DNA from: Thermoflavimicrobium daqui
GTDB taxonomy: Bacteria; Bacillota; Bacilli; Thermoactinomycetales; Thermoactinomycetaceae
NCBI RefSeq assembly: GCF_003313465.1
Contig: NZ_KZ845665.1
Coordinates: 62,001 to 126,000, forward strand
Length of the DNA: 64,000 nucleotides
Reading direction: 5' to 3'
The notes under the pieces were generated by a model. That model was not told the DNA's origin. It ran no database searches and was given only the letters and a program-made list of their open reading frames with translations. Below are positions 25,452 to 34,936 of this stretch, piece after piece. A program made the position numbers and the translations under genes. Positions within the stretch are counted from its first letter, which is position 1, and every line of letters begins with the position of its first letter.

Positions 25452-26528
25452 TTAAAATCCTTGTAGAGTGGTCCATACTTCCAGTTTGGTTTGGACTTTC
25501 CGAATCACTTCATCTGTAAATTCAGTTGTTGTAGCACTGCCACCTAGGTCTGCTGTACGAATTCCTTCATGTACAGCTTCAATGGTTGCCTCATAAATAG
25601 CTCGCGAAGCAGCGATTGCCTTTTGATCATGAATGTAAGTAAGTAAAGATGCTCCAGCTAAAATCATTGCCATTGGGTTAGCAATATTTTTACCGAATAA
25701 AGAAGGTGCTGTTCCGTGAGGAGCTTCTGCCATCACTACCTGTGGATTAAACTCTGAATCAAAGCTAATTAAAATAGATTCAGAACCAGCTATAGAACCA
25801 AATAGTTGTAATACCATATCACTCAGGCAATCACCATCTCGATTTAAGGCAGGGATTACCAATGGTTCACCTGTACTATTAAGTAAAAGCGCATAAGTGG
25901 CATCGATTAGCTGTGGTTCATAACGTACCTCTGGGTGGCGAGCACTTGCTTCATCCATTTCCTCTTTAAGCATTCCTTCATAAATGGGGCTTACGGTATA
26001 TTTTGGACCACCAAATACTTTTGCCTTCATTTTTTTGGCATGGCGAAAAGCAAATTCAGCTACTGCTCGACATGTTTTGCGATCAATGGTTTCGGTACGA
26101 TAAGCGACTTCGTTTAAGCCATCACCTTCGCGCCATTCTTTTGCTCCATATGCATCACCGACAGCCATACGGATTACAGAGATGGGGGCAAAAGCGCCAG
26201 CTACTGGTCGAACACCTGGAATACGACGACCTGTACGGATGATAACTTTACCATCAATTTCTTTACGCAGAATCGCATTAGGGCTACCTACATCATTTTT
26301 TTCCTCTGGGGTAATAGTAGCAGCTTTTAATCCGAATCCCGTCCGTTTCATGGCTTGTGCTGCTTCATGAACTACCTGATTTTGGGTTGCACGGCGATTT
26401 TCTAAACTCAAATCATAGAATTGAAAGTCAAGATCTAAGCCGATTACATTTGGATCAAGAACACGTAGAGCTTCTTCCAATAGCTCTTGGCCAGTTTGAT
26501 CACCTTTCATTACAACGATTGATTTCAT
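25452..26528 (-). CDS. Isocitrate/isopropylmalate dehydrogenase family protein
   Basis: 358 residues: start IVVMKGDQTGQELLEEALRV (the GDG-x-G region reads GDQTG here), SPNAILRKEIDGKVIIRTGR, RDGDCLSDMVLQLFGSIAGS and EAPHGTAPSLFGKNIANPMA. These are the NAD(P)-linked beta-decarboxylating dehydrogenase motifs. It is not a standard LeuB or Icd; substrate unassigned. It stands alone, convergent with the FMN protein gene. Confidence 0.85.
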   Translation of the reverse strand: MKSIVVMKGDQTGQELLEEALRVLDPNVIGLDLDFQFYDLSLENRRATQNQVVHEAAQAMKRTGFGLKAATITPEEKNDVGSPNAILRKEIDGKVIIRTGRRIPGVRPVAGAFAPISVIRMAVGDAYGAKEWREGDGLNEVAYRTETIDRKTCRAVAEFAFRHAKKMKAKVFGGPKYTVSPIYEGMLKEEMDEASARHPEVRYEPQLIDATYALLLNSTGEPLVIPALNRDGDCLSDMVLQLFGSIAGSESILISFDSEFNPQVVMAEAPHGTAPSLFGKNIANPMAMILAGASLLTYIHDQKAIAASRAIYEATIEAVHEGIRTADLGGSATTTEFTDEVIRKVQTKLEVWTTLQGF

Positions 26529-26926
26529 ATTTATTCACCTCATCTAAGATACAAAAGGTCACTACTTATTATACTTTAGTGTTTAATGGTTCACTAGCAG
26601 AAGAAGATTCAGACATATTATAAAGAAGAGTATAAGAAAATTAATTTATATACTTTCTATATATGTTTCTTTGTTTTTGAATAATATACTTGGAATACTA
26701 TCTTATATGGTTTCCACTTATCCATTATTTCGATCCAAGGACCATGCTAAAAAGAAAATGAGGATATGGAAAAGCTTTTGAACGCGGGGGATTTCTTGTA
26801 CAAAACATGATAAAATAATAAAGAGTATGGTGTAATAAACAGTCTGAAAATACTTACATCATCTAATTGGAGAGAGAATAGACAGTAATAAGGGATATGT
26901 TTAAGTGATTAAAGGAGAAGACAAGG
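26529..26926. other. Gene-free stretch of about 400 bases
   Basis: AT-rich intergenic DNA between divergent genes. I see no confident promoter, RNA or open frame; a TAAAAT box near 26812 lacks a spaced -35. Confidence 0.5.
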
Positions 26927-27298
26927 ATGAGCCAATTTATATTAATGACTAGTGTAGAATCATTTCAAGAAATCCTTCCCATTTCTAAGGAGAAGCCCGT
27001 TCTGATTCTGAAGCATAGTACAGCTTGTCCCATTAGTGCACAGGCATATGCTGAGGTAGAAGAGTTTAGCAACGAAATAGAACAAAATTCGATGGAGATT
27101 CGTGTAGTTCATGTTATTGAAGACCGTCCTGTTTCCAATGAAATTGCTAGTTACTTTGGGATTCAGCATGCATCTCCCCAAATTTTTATCATTCAAAATC
27201 AGAAAGTAATATTTCATGCAACTCATTTCGATATTACCAAATCAGCTTTATTGTCAACGTATAATGAGATGATAGAAAAGGACCAACATGGTAAATGA
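26927..27298 (+). CDS. ytxJ: Bacillithiol-system redox protein YtxJ
   Basis: Thioredoxin-fold monothiol protein of 123 residues. VLILKHSTACPISAQAYAEV near residue 25 is the YtxJ signature with its single active cysteine in ACPIS, and the cis-proline segment is in HASPQIFII. It is taken to reduce bacillithiolated proteins, supporting a bacillithiol-producing Bacillales host. GGAGAAGACAAGG precedes the ATG. Proximity to aroA and ccpA matches Bacillus gene order. Confidence 0.9.
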   Translation: MSQFILMTSVESFQEILPISKEKPVLILKHSTACPISAQAYAEVEEFSNEIEQNSMEIRVVHVIEDRPVSNEIASYFGIQHASPQIFIIQNQKVIFHATHFDITKSALLSTYNEMIEKDQHGK

Positions 27299-27394
27299 AT
27301 AACTGAAAGATAATTTCAGCTTAAATGGTAGAGCTGAAGAAATATATATAAAGGAAAGAGAGGATGCTACATAAGTCAGCTATAAGCTTATAGC

Positions 27395-27545
27395 TGTGAT
27401 GTACGGCAGTGTTGTCGGAATTTACGCCTTCGGAGTGCTTTACCAGACAGGAGTAGCGATTTCGCAAAACTGGGCACGATGAACAAGGAAGAAGACGGCT
27501 GTTAAAATGAATGTGAACTTAGTTTAGCTCGTAGTTATTACCCCT
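27395..27545 (+). mobile_element. Solo IS200/IS605-type right end with omegaRNA-like sequence
   Basis: GTACGGCAG, then GGAATTTACGCCTTCGGAGTG, a folded segment, and AAGGAAGAAG before GTAGTTATTACCCC follow the order seen at the 3' end of TnpB-encoding IS605 elements, where the omega (re)RNA scaffold is encoded. The equivalent block at 30958-31070 (GGAATTGACGCCTATGGAGTG) confirms the pattern in the same window. No tnpB or tnpA frame precedes it; ytxJ ends 97 bases upstream. It is either an internally deleted copy or a free-standing RNA gene. Confidence 0.6.
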
Positions 27546-27577
27546 ATGAAAACAGTTGTTTTCAGTAGCGATTTACT

Positions 27578-28126
27578 ATGGTATTCAAAGATACGGGGAA
27601 ATTTTTATGGAAAAGCGTTGGTGACGAATTTTTGGAACGTTTACAACAACATCAACGATATCTTTTCCATTTAGCTTTACGACTGACCGGTAATACTGAG
27701 GATGCCAAGGATCTTACACAAGAAACACTCTGGCAAGCCCACCGTAAATCAGATAAATATGTTTATGAAAAATCTCTTAAAGCGTGGCTCCGTACGATGA
27801 TGACGAATCGTTTTCGTGATCAAAAAAGAAAAAAGAGCTTAAATATGGTGACATTGGATGATGCGTTAATTCAGTCAGACCCATCTCCAACTACACATAC
27901 TTCTTCGGTGGAAGAGCAAGTTGAACAAAAAATCTTACTTGAAAAAGTAAAAAAAGAAATCGACAAGCTTCCTGAGATTTATCGGCGTGTCATTATACTA
28001 CGTCATTTTCATGGTTTATCTTATGCAGAAATAAGCGAAGAGCTAAGTATACCAGAAGGAACAGTTAAAACTCAGTTATTTCGAGCTCGTAAGCTGCTTA
28101 AAGAGCGTATGTCTCATAAATTCTAG
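27578..28126 (+). CDS. ECF-type RNA polymerase sigma factor
   Basis: 182 residues with sigma-2 region (YLFHLALRLTGNTEDAKDLTQETLWQAHR, AWLRTMMTNRFRDQKRKK) and sigma-4 region (LPEIYRRVIILRHFHGLSYA, then EISEELSIPEGTVKTQLFRARKLL). The ATG at 27578 has no ribosome site; a TTG around 27632 preceded by GGTGACGAA is an alternative and would remove an atypical N-terminal 18 residues. The upstream region is the solo IS605-like end, so its promoter and start may derive from that element. Forms a pair with the anti-sigma gene. Confidence 0.9.
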   Translation: MVFKDTGKFLWKSVGDEFLERLQQHQRYLFHLALRLTGNTEDAKDLTQETLWQAHRKSDKYVYEKSLKAWLRTMMTNRFRDQKRKKSLNMVTLDDALIQSDPSPTTHTSSVEEQVEQKILLEKVKKEIDKLPEIYRRVIILRHFHGLSYAEISEELSIPEGTVKTQLFRARKLLKERMSHKF

Positions 28127-28144
28127 TGAAAGGTAGATGACTGA

Positions 28145-28810
28145 ATGATGTCGTTGTGTAAAGAGATGGAGCACCTCATTCAGTTATACTTTGACCAGGA
28201 GCTGGATAAAGATAACTGCTTAAGGCTAAAAGAACACTTGGCACAATGTTCAAGATGTCGTAGAGACTTTTATGAAATGTCCAATCTGATTAATGACCTA
28301 GATACCATAGGGATACAAGAAAGGACACAAGTTCGACGTACTTTGTTTCCTGTCAAATGGGTTGTGATTTGTTTTACCTTTGTATTATGTGTATCTGTTT
28401 CACTACGTTCCGGTTACCCAGCGTGGAAAGTACGAATCGAAAATGAGGAACGCTCCCAATACGTCTACGAAAAGAAACCAAAAAATCTTAATAAGACATT
28501 GGTTTTTAATCTTGTGTCAAACTGTAGGAGCCATCCAAAATATATCCAAAGAACACTTGTAATACCGTGCCACTCTAATATGACTTCAAACTATTTGAAT
28601 TATCACCAACGCTGGCAACAACAACCAAGAATGTTAGTGAAGGTACCTGATATCCAAACTTTAGAATCTATGCTTCTTTTTATGGGAATTCCCATTGATA
28701 AGGAGGAGATTCGGCAAGAAGATGTTAAATTTCCTGCTTCATTTATGATTAAGGGAGGTAAAGACCCAGAAATCCAACCGATTAACGAGAAATGGGATGA
28801 AACGAGGTAG
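28145..28810 (+). CDS. Anti-sigma factor with zinc-finger (zf-HC2) domain
   Basis: N-terminal zinc anti-sigma domain H-x3-C-x2-C (HLAQCSRC, about residue 31) after an [15 protein letters not shown] helix, one membrane span near residues 62-80 ([16 protein letters not shown]), and an extracellular domain of about 140 residues. The gene starts 19 bases after the sigma gene. The model is a membrane-held inhibitor of the neighbouring sigma factor. The outer domain resembles no sensor known to me. Confidence 0.85.
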   Translation: MMSLCKEMEHLIQLYFDQELDKDNCLRLKEHLAQCSRCRRDFYEMSNLINDLDTIGIQERTQVRRTLFPVKWVVICFTFVLCVSVSLRSGYPAWKVRIENEERSQYVYEKKPKNLNKTLVFNLVSNCRSHPKYIQRTLVIPCHSNMTSNYLNYHQRWQQQPRMLVKVPDIQTLESMLLFMGIPIDKEEIRQEDVKFPASFMIKGGKDPEIQPINEKWDETR

Positions 28811-28874
28811 TGACAGAAAAGAATATTTTAGATATAATAACCAAAACTTTTTCATTAGAGAAGAGGTAGTGAAG

Positions 28875-29966
28875 ATGAGTGAACATTTGCTGAATGAGTT
28901 GCGAGAGCAGTTAGACGAGATCAATGGCCAATTATTAGAATTATTGAATAAAAGAGCTGCCTTAGTTCAAGAACTTGGAGAGTTAAAGCAAAAAAGCGGT
29001 GTAAAAAAATTTGATCCAGAACGTGAAAAAGAGATGCTAGATCGTTTGATCAGTCGAAATCAAGGGCCTTTTGATGATCAAACAATCCGTTATTTATTTA
29101 AACAGATTTTTAAAGCTTCTTTGCAATTACAAGAGGTTGAGCATAAAAAAGAACTATTGGTAAGTAGAAAACGGCAATCCGAAAATACGGTGATTCAATT
29201 GGGTGAAGCTGTGATTGGCGATGGCTCTTCTTCTCTAATTGCAGGTCCTTGCTCTGTAGAGTCGTATGAGCAAGTTTTCGAAGTGGCTAAAGCTCTAAAA
29301 GAACAAGGGATAAAATTACTTCGTGGCGGAGCTTTTAAACCGCGGACTTCTCCTTATGACTTCCAAGGATTAGGTGAAGGTGGACTGGAAATATTAAGAA
29401 AAGTAGCAGATCAATTAGACTTAAAAGTGATTAGTGAAGTAGTAAATCCAAGTGATATCGAAATGGCTACACAGTATGTAGATGTTATTCAAATTGGTGC
29501 TCGTAATATGCAAAATTTCGAGTTGCTAAAGGCTGCTGGTTCTGTAGATACTCCTGTACTTTTAAAACGAGGATTGTCAGCTACCATAGAAGAATTCTTA
29601 TTTGCTGCTGAATATATTGTCTCTCGTGGAAATTCCAAAGTGATGCTTTGTGAGCGTGGAATCCGTACTTACGAAAAATGGACAAGAAACACATTAGATA
29701 TTTCTGCTGTTCCTATTTTGAAAAATGAATCGCACCTTCCCGTCTTTGTCGATGTGACCCATTCTACAGGGCGAAGAGATATCTTATTACCTTGTGCCAA
29801 AGCAGCTCTAGCGGCTGGAGCAGATGGGGTTATGTTAGAAGTTCATCCCAATCCATCTGTAGCCTTATCGGATGCTAGACAACAGATTGATATTCCTTCA
29901 TTTGATCAGTTTATGAAAGATCTACGCTCTTCTGGATTGTACCGTGAAACTCAAAATGTAAAATAA
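28875..29966 (+). CDS. aroA: Bifunctional chorismate mutase / DAHP synthase
   Basis: First enzyme of the shikimate pathway fused to an AroQ-type chorismate mutase. Residues 1-85 ([20 protein letters not shown]) are the mutase that acts as feedback sensor; the KDPG-type DAHP synthase barrel follows ([50 protein letters not shown]). Start at 28875 gives 363 residues; the upstream in-frame ATG lies within the anti-sigma 3' end. Gene order near ccpA matches Bacillus aroA. Confidence 0.95.
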   Translation: MSEHLLNELREQLDEINGQLLELLNKRAALVQELGELKQKSGVKKFDPEREKEMLDRLISRNQGPFDDQTIRYLFKQIFKASLQLQEVEHKKELLVSRKRQSENTVIQLGEAVIGDGSSSLIAGPCSVESYEQVFEVAKALKEQGIKLLRGGAFKPRTSPYDFQGLGEGGLEILRKVADQLDLKVISEVVNPSDIEMATQYVDVIQIGARNMQNFELLKAAGSVDTPVLLKRGLSATIEEFLFAAEYIVSRGNSKVMLCERGIRTYEKWTRNTLDISAVPILKNESHLPVFVDVTHSTGRRDILLPCAKAALAAGADGVMLEVHPNPSVALSDARQQIDIPSFDQFMKDLRSSGLYRETQNVK

Positions 29967-30374
29967 GATTTATTTATATTCTTTGACTTTTCTTCTTTAA
30001 AGAGGAGAAGTTGGAAATTGGTAAAACAGACAAAGCCATCCTAATAACTATGATGGCTTTGTCTGTTTTGAATTTATAGTATTTATGTCGTGTATTTAAT
30101 GGAATATATAATGAAAATATAAAACCTCCCTTACATCTCCTTATTTTTTGAGTAAAATTTGATATGATAGATTCTGTAGGCTTCTTGTTAAAGAGCAAGG
30201 AGGGAACAAAGAGTCACTAAAAATATAGAATAGGTAATAACATGTAGAAAAACACCCTTAAGGAAATCACATATATTTGCTCAATCATCTTGCCTCCCTC
30301 TTTGTAGTAAAAAATGTATATTGTTTCCATATGGTACCAATGGTATTGTTAGGTATTAGACAGGGAGAGCAATC
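29967..30374. terminator. Intergenic region holding the aroA terminator
   Basis: The only clear signal is an 18-bp perfect inverted repeat (30023-30040 with 30052-30069) with T-runs at the ends. The remaining bases up to the IS-derived frame at 30375 show nothing I recognise. Confidence 0.85.
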
Positions 30375-30957
30375 GTGAGAGCATACAAAGTAGAAATAAA
30401 ACCTATCCCTGAACAAAGAAACCAAATTGTTCAAGCGATTGGGATGTGTCGTTTTCTTTAACCAATATCTTATAACCAATTTTGCTCTTTACGAACCAAA
30501 TCGAAAGTTGATAAGTGGCTTTCCCTTTTCCAAAAAGCCACGTTTCCAGAAGAAAAAGAAGCAAGTTATGAAAGTGTATTTTCCTAAAAACTAGGAGATT
30601 TGCTGGTTGAGCGTCATCGAATCAAAGTACCACTTCATAATTCTGTGAAAGTAGGAAAAAGATGAGAGTCCCTTCACAGAGGGAATGGGTCTTGATGTAG
30701 GAATCAAGGACTTTGCTATTTTAAATAATGGACAAATAATTAAGAATATCAATAAATCTTCCGCCATCAAAAAGACAGAAAAACGGTTAAAATGTGTACA
30801 GCATGCACTGTCTAGAAAATATGAATGGAGAGAAAAGAGAGGTGAAAACCCTGCTATGAAAAGCGGAAGGAACATAGAAAAGAATGTCCTAAGGATCAAA
30901 AACCTCCTTGCCGTGATCAGTCTGAAGCAAGCGCAAAGACATGTAGTGTTAACCTAA
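30375..30957 (+). pseudogene. tnpB: Decayed IS200/IS605 tnpB
   Basis: GTG at 30375 begins RAYKVEIKPIPEQRNQIVQA then GMCRF, the N-terminal TnpB pattern, and stops after 29 codons. Other frames continue (NQFCSLRTKSK, VDKWLSLFQK), and at 30685 the RuvC-I motif MGLDVGIKDFAILNNG appears, followed by KKTEKRLKCVQHALSRK. The RuvC-II and -III motifs and zinc finger are missing; total length is about half of a normal tnpB. Several frameshifts and stops make it non-functional. Confidence 0.85.
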
Positions 30958-31082
30958 CTAACCTGCATATAGGTACCGATGGCTGTAGGGAATTGACGCC
31001 TATGGAGTGTCACATCAAACTGTCGTAGTGAGCTAGTGGCGAGGCAGGTCTCATTGAAGCAGGAACACTCTTGATATGGACA
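30958..31082 (+). mobile_element. IS605-type right end / omegaRNA region of the decayed tnpB
   Basis: Directly after the tnpB remnant: GTACCGATGGCTGTAGGGAA, TTGACGCCTATGGAGTGTCA, a stem region, and GAAGCAGGAACACTC. This order matches the scaffold of IS605 reRNA. The TnpB-like frame runs into it. The transposon end should lie shortly before 31083-31105, where a short repeat shared with 48159-48182 begins. Confidence 0.65.
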
Positions 31083-31107
31083 TTCGTCTATGTTTTTAGT
31101 AGCAGGA
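31083..31107 (+). repeat. Short repeat, copy shared with 48158-48182
   Basis: CGTCTATGTTTTTAGTAGCAG-type sequence, about 23 of 25 bases shared with the right arm of the inverted-repeat element at 48109-48181. Here it sits between the IS605 right end and the start of the SseB-like gene. Confidence 0.55.
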
Positions 31108-31114
31108 AAAATCA

Positions 31115-32755
31115 TTGAATATACGTGAATGGTTTGAATATGCCAGTTCGAATAATATACCACCTGAACAAATTTATCAGTTTATGACTCATCAAGTAAA
31201 TCGCATCATTGTACTTTATCAAAATGTGAATAAGGAAACTCCTTTTTTCGCTAAAGGAAATCGTAAGAACAGTAAACTTGCTGTGGCATTTACTGATGTA
31301 GAATCTGCAAGGCAAGTACAAGTCGAGCAGCCACAGTTTGTCAAAATGATTGAAGAATCTACACTATCTTTTTTAATTAAAATGATACGTTTAGATGTTG
31401 ATGGTATGGTTATTAATCCTGGATTACCATCACGCTATTTTTTAATGAAGCAGTATTTAAAAGATCTACTTAAAGAATTCTTCTTAGTGAAGCTAACACA
31501 GATCCCCGGCCCGTGGATCCCAACCCAAGGTCAAAATTTGCTTTGTGTGGATACACAACAAGGGGGTTGGTCTGTTGCCATTTATGCAAGTGATGAAGAT
31601 GCAAGGTATATGAGTAACCAATCAGGGATAAATAGTGCTAACATTATGCATCACTCTTGGCAAGCAGTGTTTGAATGGTGTCGAAATTACCAAATTAACA
31701 CACCTCCTATCTTACACTATGGACTACCTGAAGCGATTTCACTCACACCGCAGGATATGGAACGGATTGTTCAGGGACCAATGACAGGCTATCAAGAATT
31801 TCAACCTGTTGTTCATCCTTTTGTGAACCCTATACCCGATTATAAGACCCATGAACCTAAAGTAGAAAAGGCTGATCCGGTTATTCAAAAACCTAAATCC
31901 GAGGAATCAACACTTGAAAAAACAAATCCTGTTTCCTTACCACAAGTTTCACAACCCATTAATCCAGATAAGTTAGATGTTAAAAATGAAGATCTATCTA
32001 CTTCGCCAGAAGCTTTAAATGATAATTCTCCACAAAACAATACTAAGAGTAATCAAAATCAGGCGAATCCAGTACAACCACAGTCCAATCCAAATAGCTT
32101 AAGAAGCTTTAGACAACCTGGAACGGATATTTATCTGGTACCAAAGCCACAAATTACGATGGATATCGCTGATTGGCCCATTGATGATTTTTCTACGGAA
32201 AAAGATACGATCATTCCTTTGTCAAACCCATTGATACAGAAGCCTTTACCAATTAATACAGTAGACCCCGCACCAGTGAACCAAGCTCCTAAAGAATACA
32301 AGAACCCAGAACCAAAAGAGCCGACACAGGATGAAAATCCTGGTGTAGATCCAGATATCAAAGAAAATTTACAGCGTTTAAAGCAGCAAATTTCAACAGG
32401 GGCAGGTGTTAATAGCTGGGCAGTATGTAATGTACTTGCTGAGTTGCGTAAGATTTGGGTTATTACTACGAATCAAAAAGGTCTTGTGATTTTAGCACAA
32501 GAAAATAAATATCCAGTAATCGATATTTTTACCTCCAAAGAATATGCGCAAAACTTAATTGACAAAGAAAGAGCCAGAAAACCAGAGCTACCACCTTTGG
32601 TTCCCCAACTAGTTGAAACGAATAAACTGTATCGGAAGTTTGAACGGAAAAATCCAGCTATCTATATTAACCGTTCGTCATCAGTTGAATATCGAGTAGG
32701 ATTAGGGGATCCGTTACCTTATATTCTTCAACGGGTTCGTCAAATAGGAAAGTAA
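31115..32755 (+). CDS. Large SseB-like multidomain protein with Pro/Asn-rich linker
   Basis: 546 residues. Two N-terminal modules (about 30-125 and 135-235) and one C-terminal module (about 430-546) share a layout reminiscent of SseB N-terminal domains: IIVLYQNVN...LAVAFTDVESARQ, LLCVDTQQG...VAIYASDEDARYM, IWVITTNQKG...IDIFTSKEYAQN. Residues 240-425 are disordered, rich in Pro, Asn, Gln and Lys. The TTG start lacks a strong ribosome site. No signal peptide or membrane helix. Function unknown. Confidence 0.6.
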   Translation: MNIREWFEYASSNNIPPEQIYQFMTHQVNRIIVLYQNVNKETPFFAKGNRKNSKLAVAFTDVESARQVQVEQPQFVKMIEESTLSFLIKMIRLDVDGMVINPGLPSRYFLMKQYLKDLLKEFFLVKLTQIPGPWIPTQGQNLLCVDTQQGGWSVAIYASDEDARYMSNQSGINSANIMHHSWQAVFEWCRNYQINTPPILHYGLPEAISLTPQDMERIVQGPMTGYQEFQPVVHPFVNPIPDYKTHEPKVEKADPVIQKPKSEESTLEKTNPVSLPQVSQPINPDKLDVKNEDLSTSPEALNDNSPQNNTKSNQNQANPVQPQSNPNSLRSFRQPGTDIYLVPKPQITMDIADWPIDDFSTEKDTIIPLSNPLIQKPLPINTVDPAPVNQAPKEYKNPEPKEPTQDENPGVDPDIKENLQRLKQQISTGAGVNSWAVCNVLAELRKIWVITTNQKGLVILAQENKYPVIDIFTSKEYAQNLIDKERARKPELPPLVPQLVETNKLYRKFERKNPAIYINRSSSVEYRVGLGDPLPYILQRVRQIGK

Positions 32756-32891
32756 AAAGGGATTGCTAGATCCAAAAGTAATGAGTGGCTGATAATGCAA
32801 CAACTTCGAAATAGAATTATACACATATCTATTTAGCCATATGCTAAAATTATGGTTAATGGATAAATCAAGTTGGATGTGATCATGAAAG

Positions 32892-33917
32892 ATGGGGAAC
32901 AAAAAAGGAAATATAACAATCTACGATGTAGCTCGTGAAGCTGGTGTTTCTATGGCAACCGTATCACGTGTTGTCAATGGAAATCCGAATGTAAAGCCAG
33001 CTACACGAAAAAAAGTGTTGGATGTTATTCAACAACTAGGTTATCGTCCAAACGCAGTGGCTAGAGGTTTGGCTAGTAAAAAAACGACCACAGTAGGAGT
33101 TGTAATCCCTGATATCTCTAACCCGTTTTATGCAGAGCTAACCCGTGGTATTGAGGATATTGCAACAATGTATCATTACAATATCATTCTTTGTAACTCT
33201 GATTTAAAACAAATGAAAGAGATTCAGCTAATTGAAACACTCTTAGAAAAGCAAGTAGATGGTCTGCTGTTTTTAGGTGGTGCAATTACAGAAGACCATC
33301 GGGCTATTTTTTCAGCGACACCTGTTCCGGTTGTATTAGCAGCTACAAAAGATGATAAAAATGAATTGCCTTATGTCACGATTAATCAGATTGAAGCGGC
33401 AAAGGCGGCTACCTCCATATTAATTGAAGAAGGAAATAAGCAAATCGCTTATATTGGAGTTCCTTTAACAGATTCGGTAACAGGGTATCCACGTTATCAA
33501 GGTTATATGAAATCCTTGGATGAAAACAGATATGCTTTTGATGAAAACTTGGTAGAAATAGGGAATGGTCGATATTTATCAGGCTATGAGGCCATGAAAA
33601 ATCTGCTTATCAAAAATAAAAATATTACTTCTGTATTTGTAGCAACAGATGAAATGGCTGTAGGTGCCATTCACGCTGCTTTAGATCAAGGACTTTCAGT
33701 ACCTAAAGATATTTCGATAATGGGTTGTAATAATATTCCCTTAGCTGCACAGGTTCGCCCACTTCTTAGTACAATCAGTGTTCCGCTGTATGATATTGGA
33801 GCTGTTGCTATGCGACTTCTAACTAAATATATGAACGAAGAAGACATTGAGACCTCTCAAGTAATATTGCAGTTTGATTTAGAATTACGTGATTCAACAC
33901 GGATAAGGGAACTGTAG
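32892..33917 (+). CDS. ccpA: Catabolite control protein A
   Basis: LacI-family regulator, 341 residues. HTH TIYDVAREAGVSMATVSRVV, hinge NAVARGLASKKTTTVG, and a periplasmic-binding-like core (GVVIPDISNPFYAELTRGIE). The close N-terminal match and the neighbours aroA upstream and acsA downstream, as in Bacillus, favour CcpA over other LacI members. It binds cre sites with HPr-Ser-P to control carbon metabolism. Start ATG 32892 has only a weak site. Confidence 0.9.
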   Translation: MGNKKGNITIYDVAREAGVSMATVSRVVNGNPNVKPATRKKVLDVIQQLGYRPNAVARGLASKKTTTVGVVIPDISNPFYAELTRGIEDIATMYHYNIILCNSDLKQMKEIQLIETLLEKQVDGLLFLGGAITEDHRAIFSATPVPVVLAATKDDKNELPYVTINQIEAAKAATSILIEEGNKQIAYIGVPLTDSVTGYPRYQGYMKSLDENRYAFDENLVEIGNGRYLSGYEAMKNLLIKNKNITSVFVATDEMAVGAIHAALDQGLSVPKDISIMGCNNIPLAAQVRPLLSTISVPLYDIGAVAMRLLTKYMNEEDIETSQVILQFDLELRDSTRIREL

Positions 33918-33949
33918 GATACATTGAAAAGATAAGGGTGAAGCAAAGA

Positions 33950-34645
33950 GTGGGGAAAATTGCTTTAATTGGAGCTATGGATTCGGAAATTGCTTATTAC
34001 TTAAGTGAAATGAAAGGAACACGGACTGAATCCGTATATGGTTTTACCTTTCATCACGGTAATCTTTGGAATACTCCAGTCGTTGTTTGTAAAACAGGAG
34101 TTGGAAAAGTAAATGCAGCTATTTGTACACAGATTTTGGTAGAACGTTTTCATGTTGAATTGATTATTTTTACGGGTGTAGCAGGAGCATTACATCCTGA
34201 TTTAGAGATTGGTGACATAGTTATTTCTAGTGAATGTCAGTATCATGATATGGACGCAAGCCCTGTTGGCTTTCCGAAAGGGACGATTCCGTTTCAGGAT
34301 ACTTCAATTTTTCCAGCAGAGCAGAAATTAATTCAGCTAGCTGTTAAAGCTGGAAAACAAATTGAAGGTGTTAAAGTACTAACGGGTAAGGTGCTCTCAG
34401 GAGATCAATTTATATCCAATGTAGATATTGTCAAATCTTTATACGAAGAGTTAAGTGGTGTTTGTGTAGAGATGGAAGGTGCAGCTGTGGCACATGTTGC
34501 TTTTTTGACAGGGATACCTTATGTGGTGATTCGCTCGATGTCAGATCGCGCTGATCACTCCGCCCATGTAAATTTTTATGAGTTTGAAAAGCTGGCAGCA
34601 GCCCGCTCCTGTGAAATGGTTCGTTTTATGCTTGCGAATCTATAA
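33950..34645 (+). CDS. mtnN: 5'-Methylthioadenosine/S-adenosylhomocysteine nucleosidase
   Basis: Cleaves MTA and SAH to adenine and the thio-sugar. KIALIGAMDSEIAYYL at the start, TGVGKVNAAICTQIL, ISSECQYHDMD, EMEGAAVAHVAFLTGIPYVV and RSMSDRAD are the family motifs; the catalytic Asp is in SDRAD. I choose the GTG at 33950 rather than 33938 because the first lies within AAGGGTGAAG. Gives 231 residues, the usual length. Confidence 0.93.
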   Translation: MGKIALIGAMDSEIAYYLSEMKGTRTESVYGFTFHHGNLWNTPVVVCKTGVGKVNAAICTQILVERFHVELIIFTGVAGALHPDLEIGDIVISSECQYHDMDASPVGFPKGTIPFQDTSIFPAEQKLIQLAVKAGKQIEGVKVLTGKVLSGDQFISNVDIVKSLYEELSGVCVEMEGAAVAHVAFLTGIPYVVIRSMSDRADHSAHVNFYEFEKLAAARSCEMVRFMLANL

Positions 34646-34731
34646 CTCCGAGATAGAAAAGTTTACCTTATATGGTATAGGTATATATTCCTTCCTTATG
34701 AAACAAATTAAGCGTAAGGAGGGATTTTCTT

Positions 34732-34890
34732 ATGCCGAAAGATGTACTCTGTGAAGTAAATAGCTGTACGTATTGGGGAGATGGAAACCTTTGTAAAGCA
34801 GACGAAATTTATGTCGTCGTAACTAGCTTAGCTAGAAAAGCCAAGGAATCTGAGGAAACCGATTGTAAAACATTTAAACCGAAACATTAA
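34732..34890 (+). CDS. DUF1540 domain protein
   Basis: 52 residues with four cysteines spaced as in DUF1540: LCEVNSCTYWGDGNLC near the N-terminus and ETDCKTF near the end; probably a small metal-binding protein. AAGGAGGGA lies nine bases before the ATG and a perfect terminator follows the stop. Function of the family is unknown. Confidence 0.85.
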   Translation: MPKDVLCEVNSCTYWGDGNLCKADEIYVVVTSLARKAKESEETDCKTFKPKH

Positions 34891-34902
34891 AAATGGGTTT
34901 GG

Positions 34903-34936
34903 AGCCGATATCTGATTAAGGATATCGGCTTTTTAT
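34903..34936 (+). terminator. Terminator after the DUF1540 gene
   Basis: AGCCGATATC pairs with GATATCGGCT, followed by TTTTTAT. Confidence 0.9.

Noticed and set aside
25402-34936. Near-identical GCCGATATC terminators at 25402 and 34903 as a mobile repeat
   Set aside because: Only the stem sequence is shared, each lies right after a gene, and both function plausibly as ordinary terminators.
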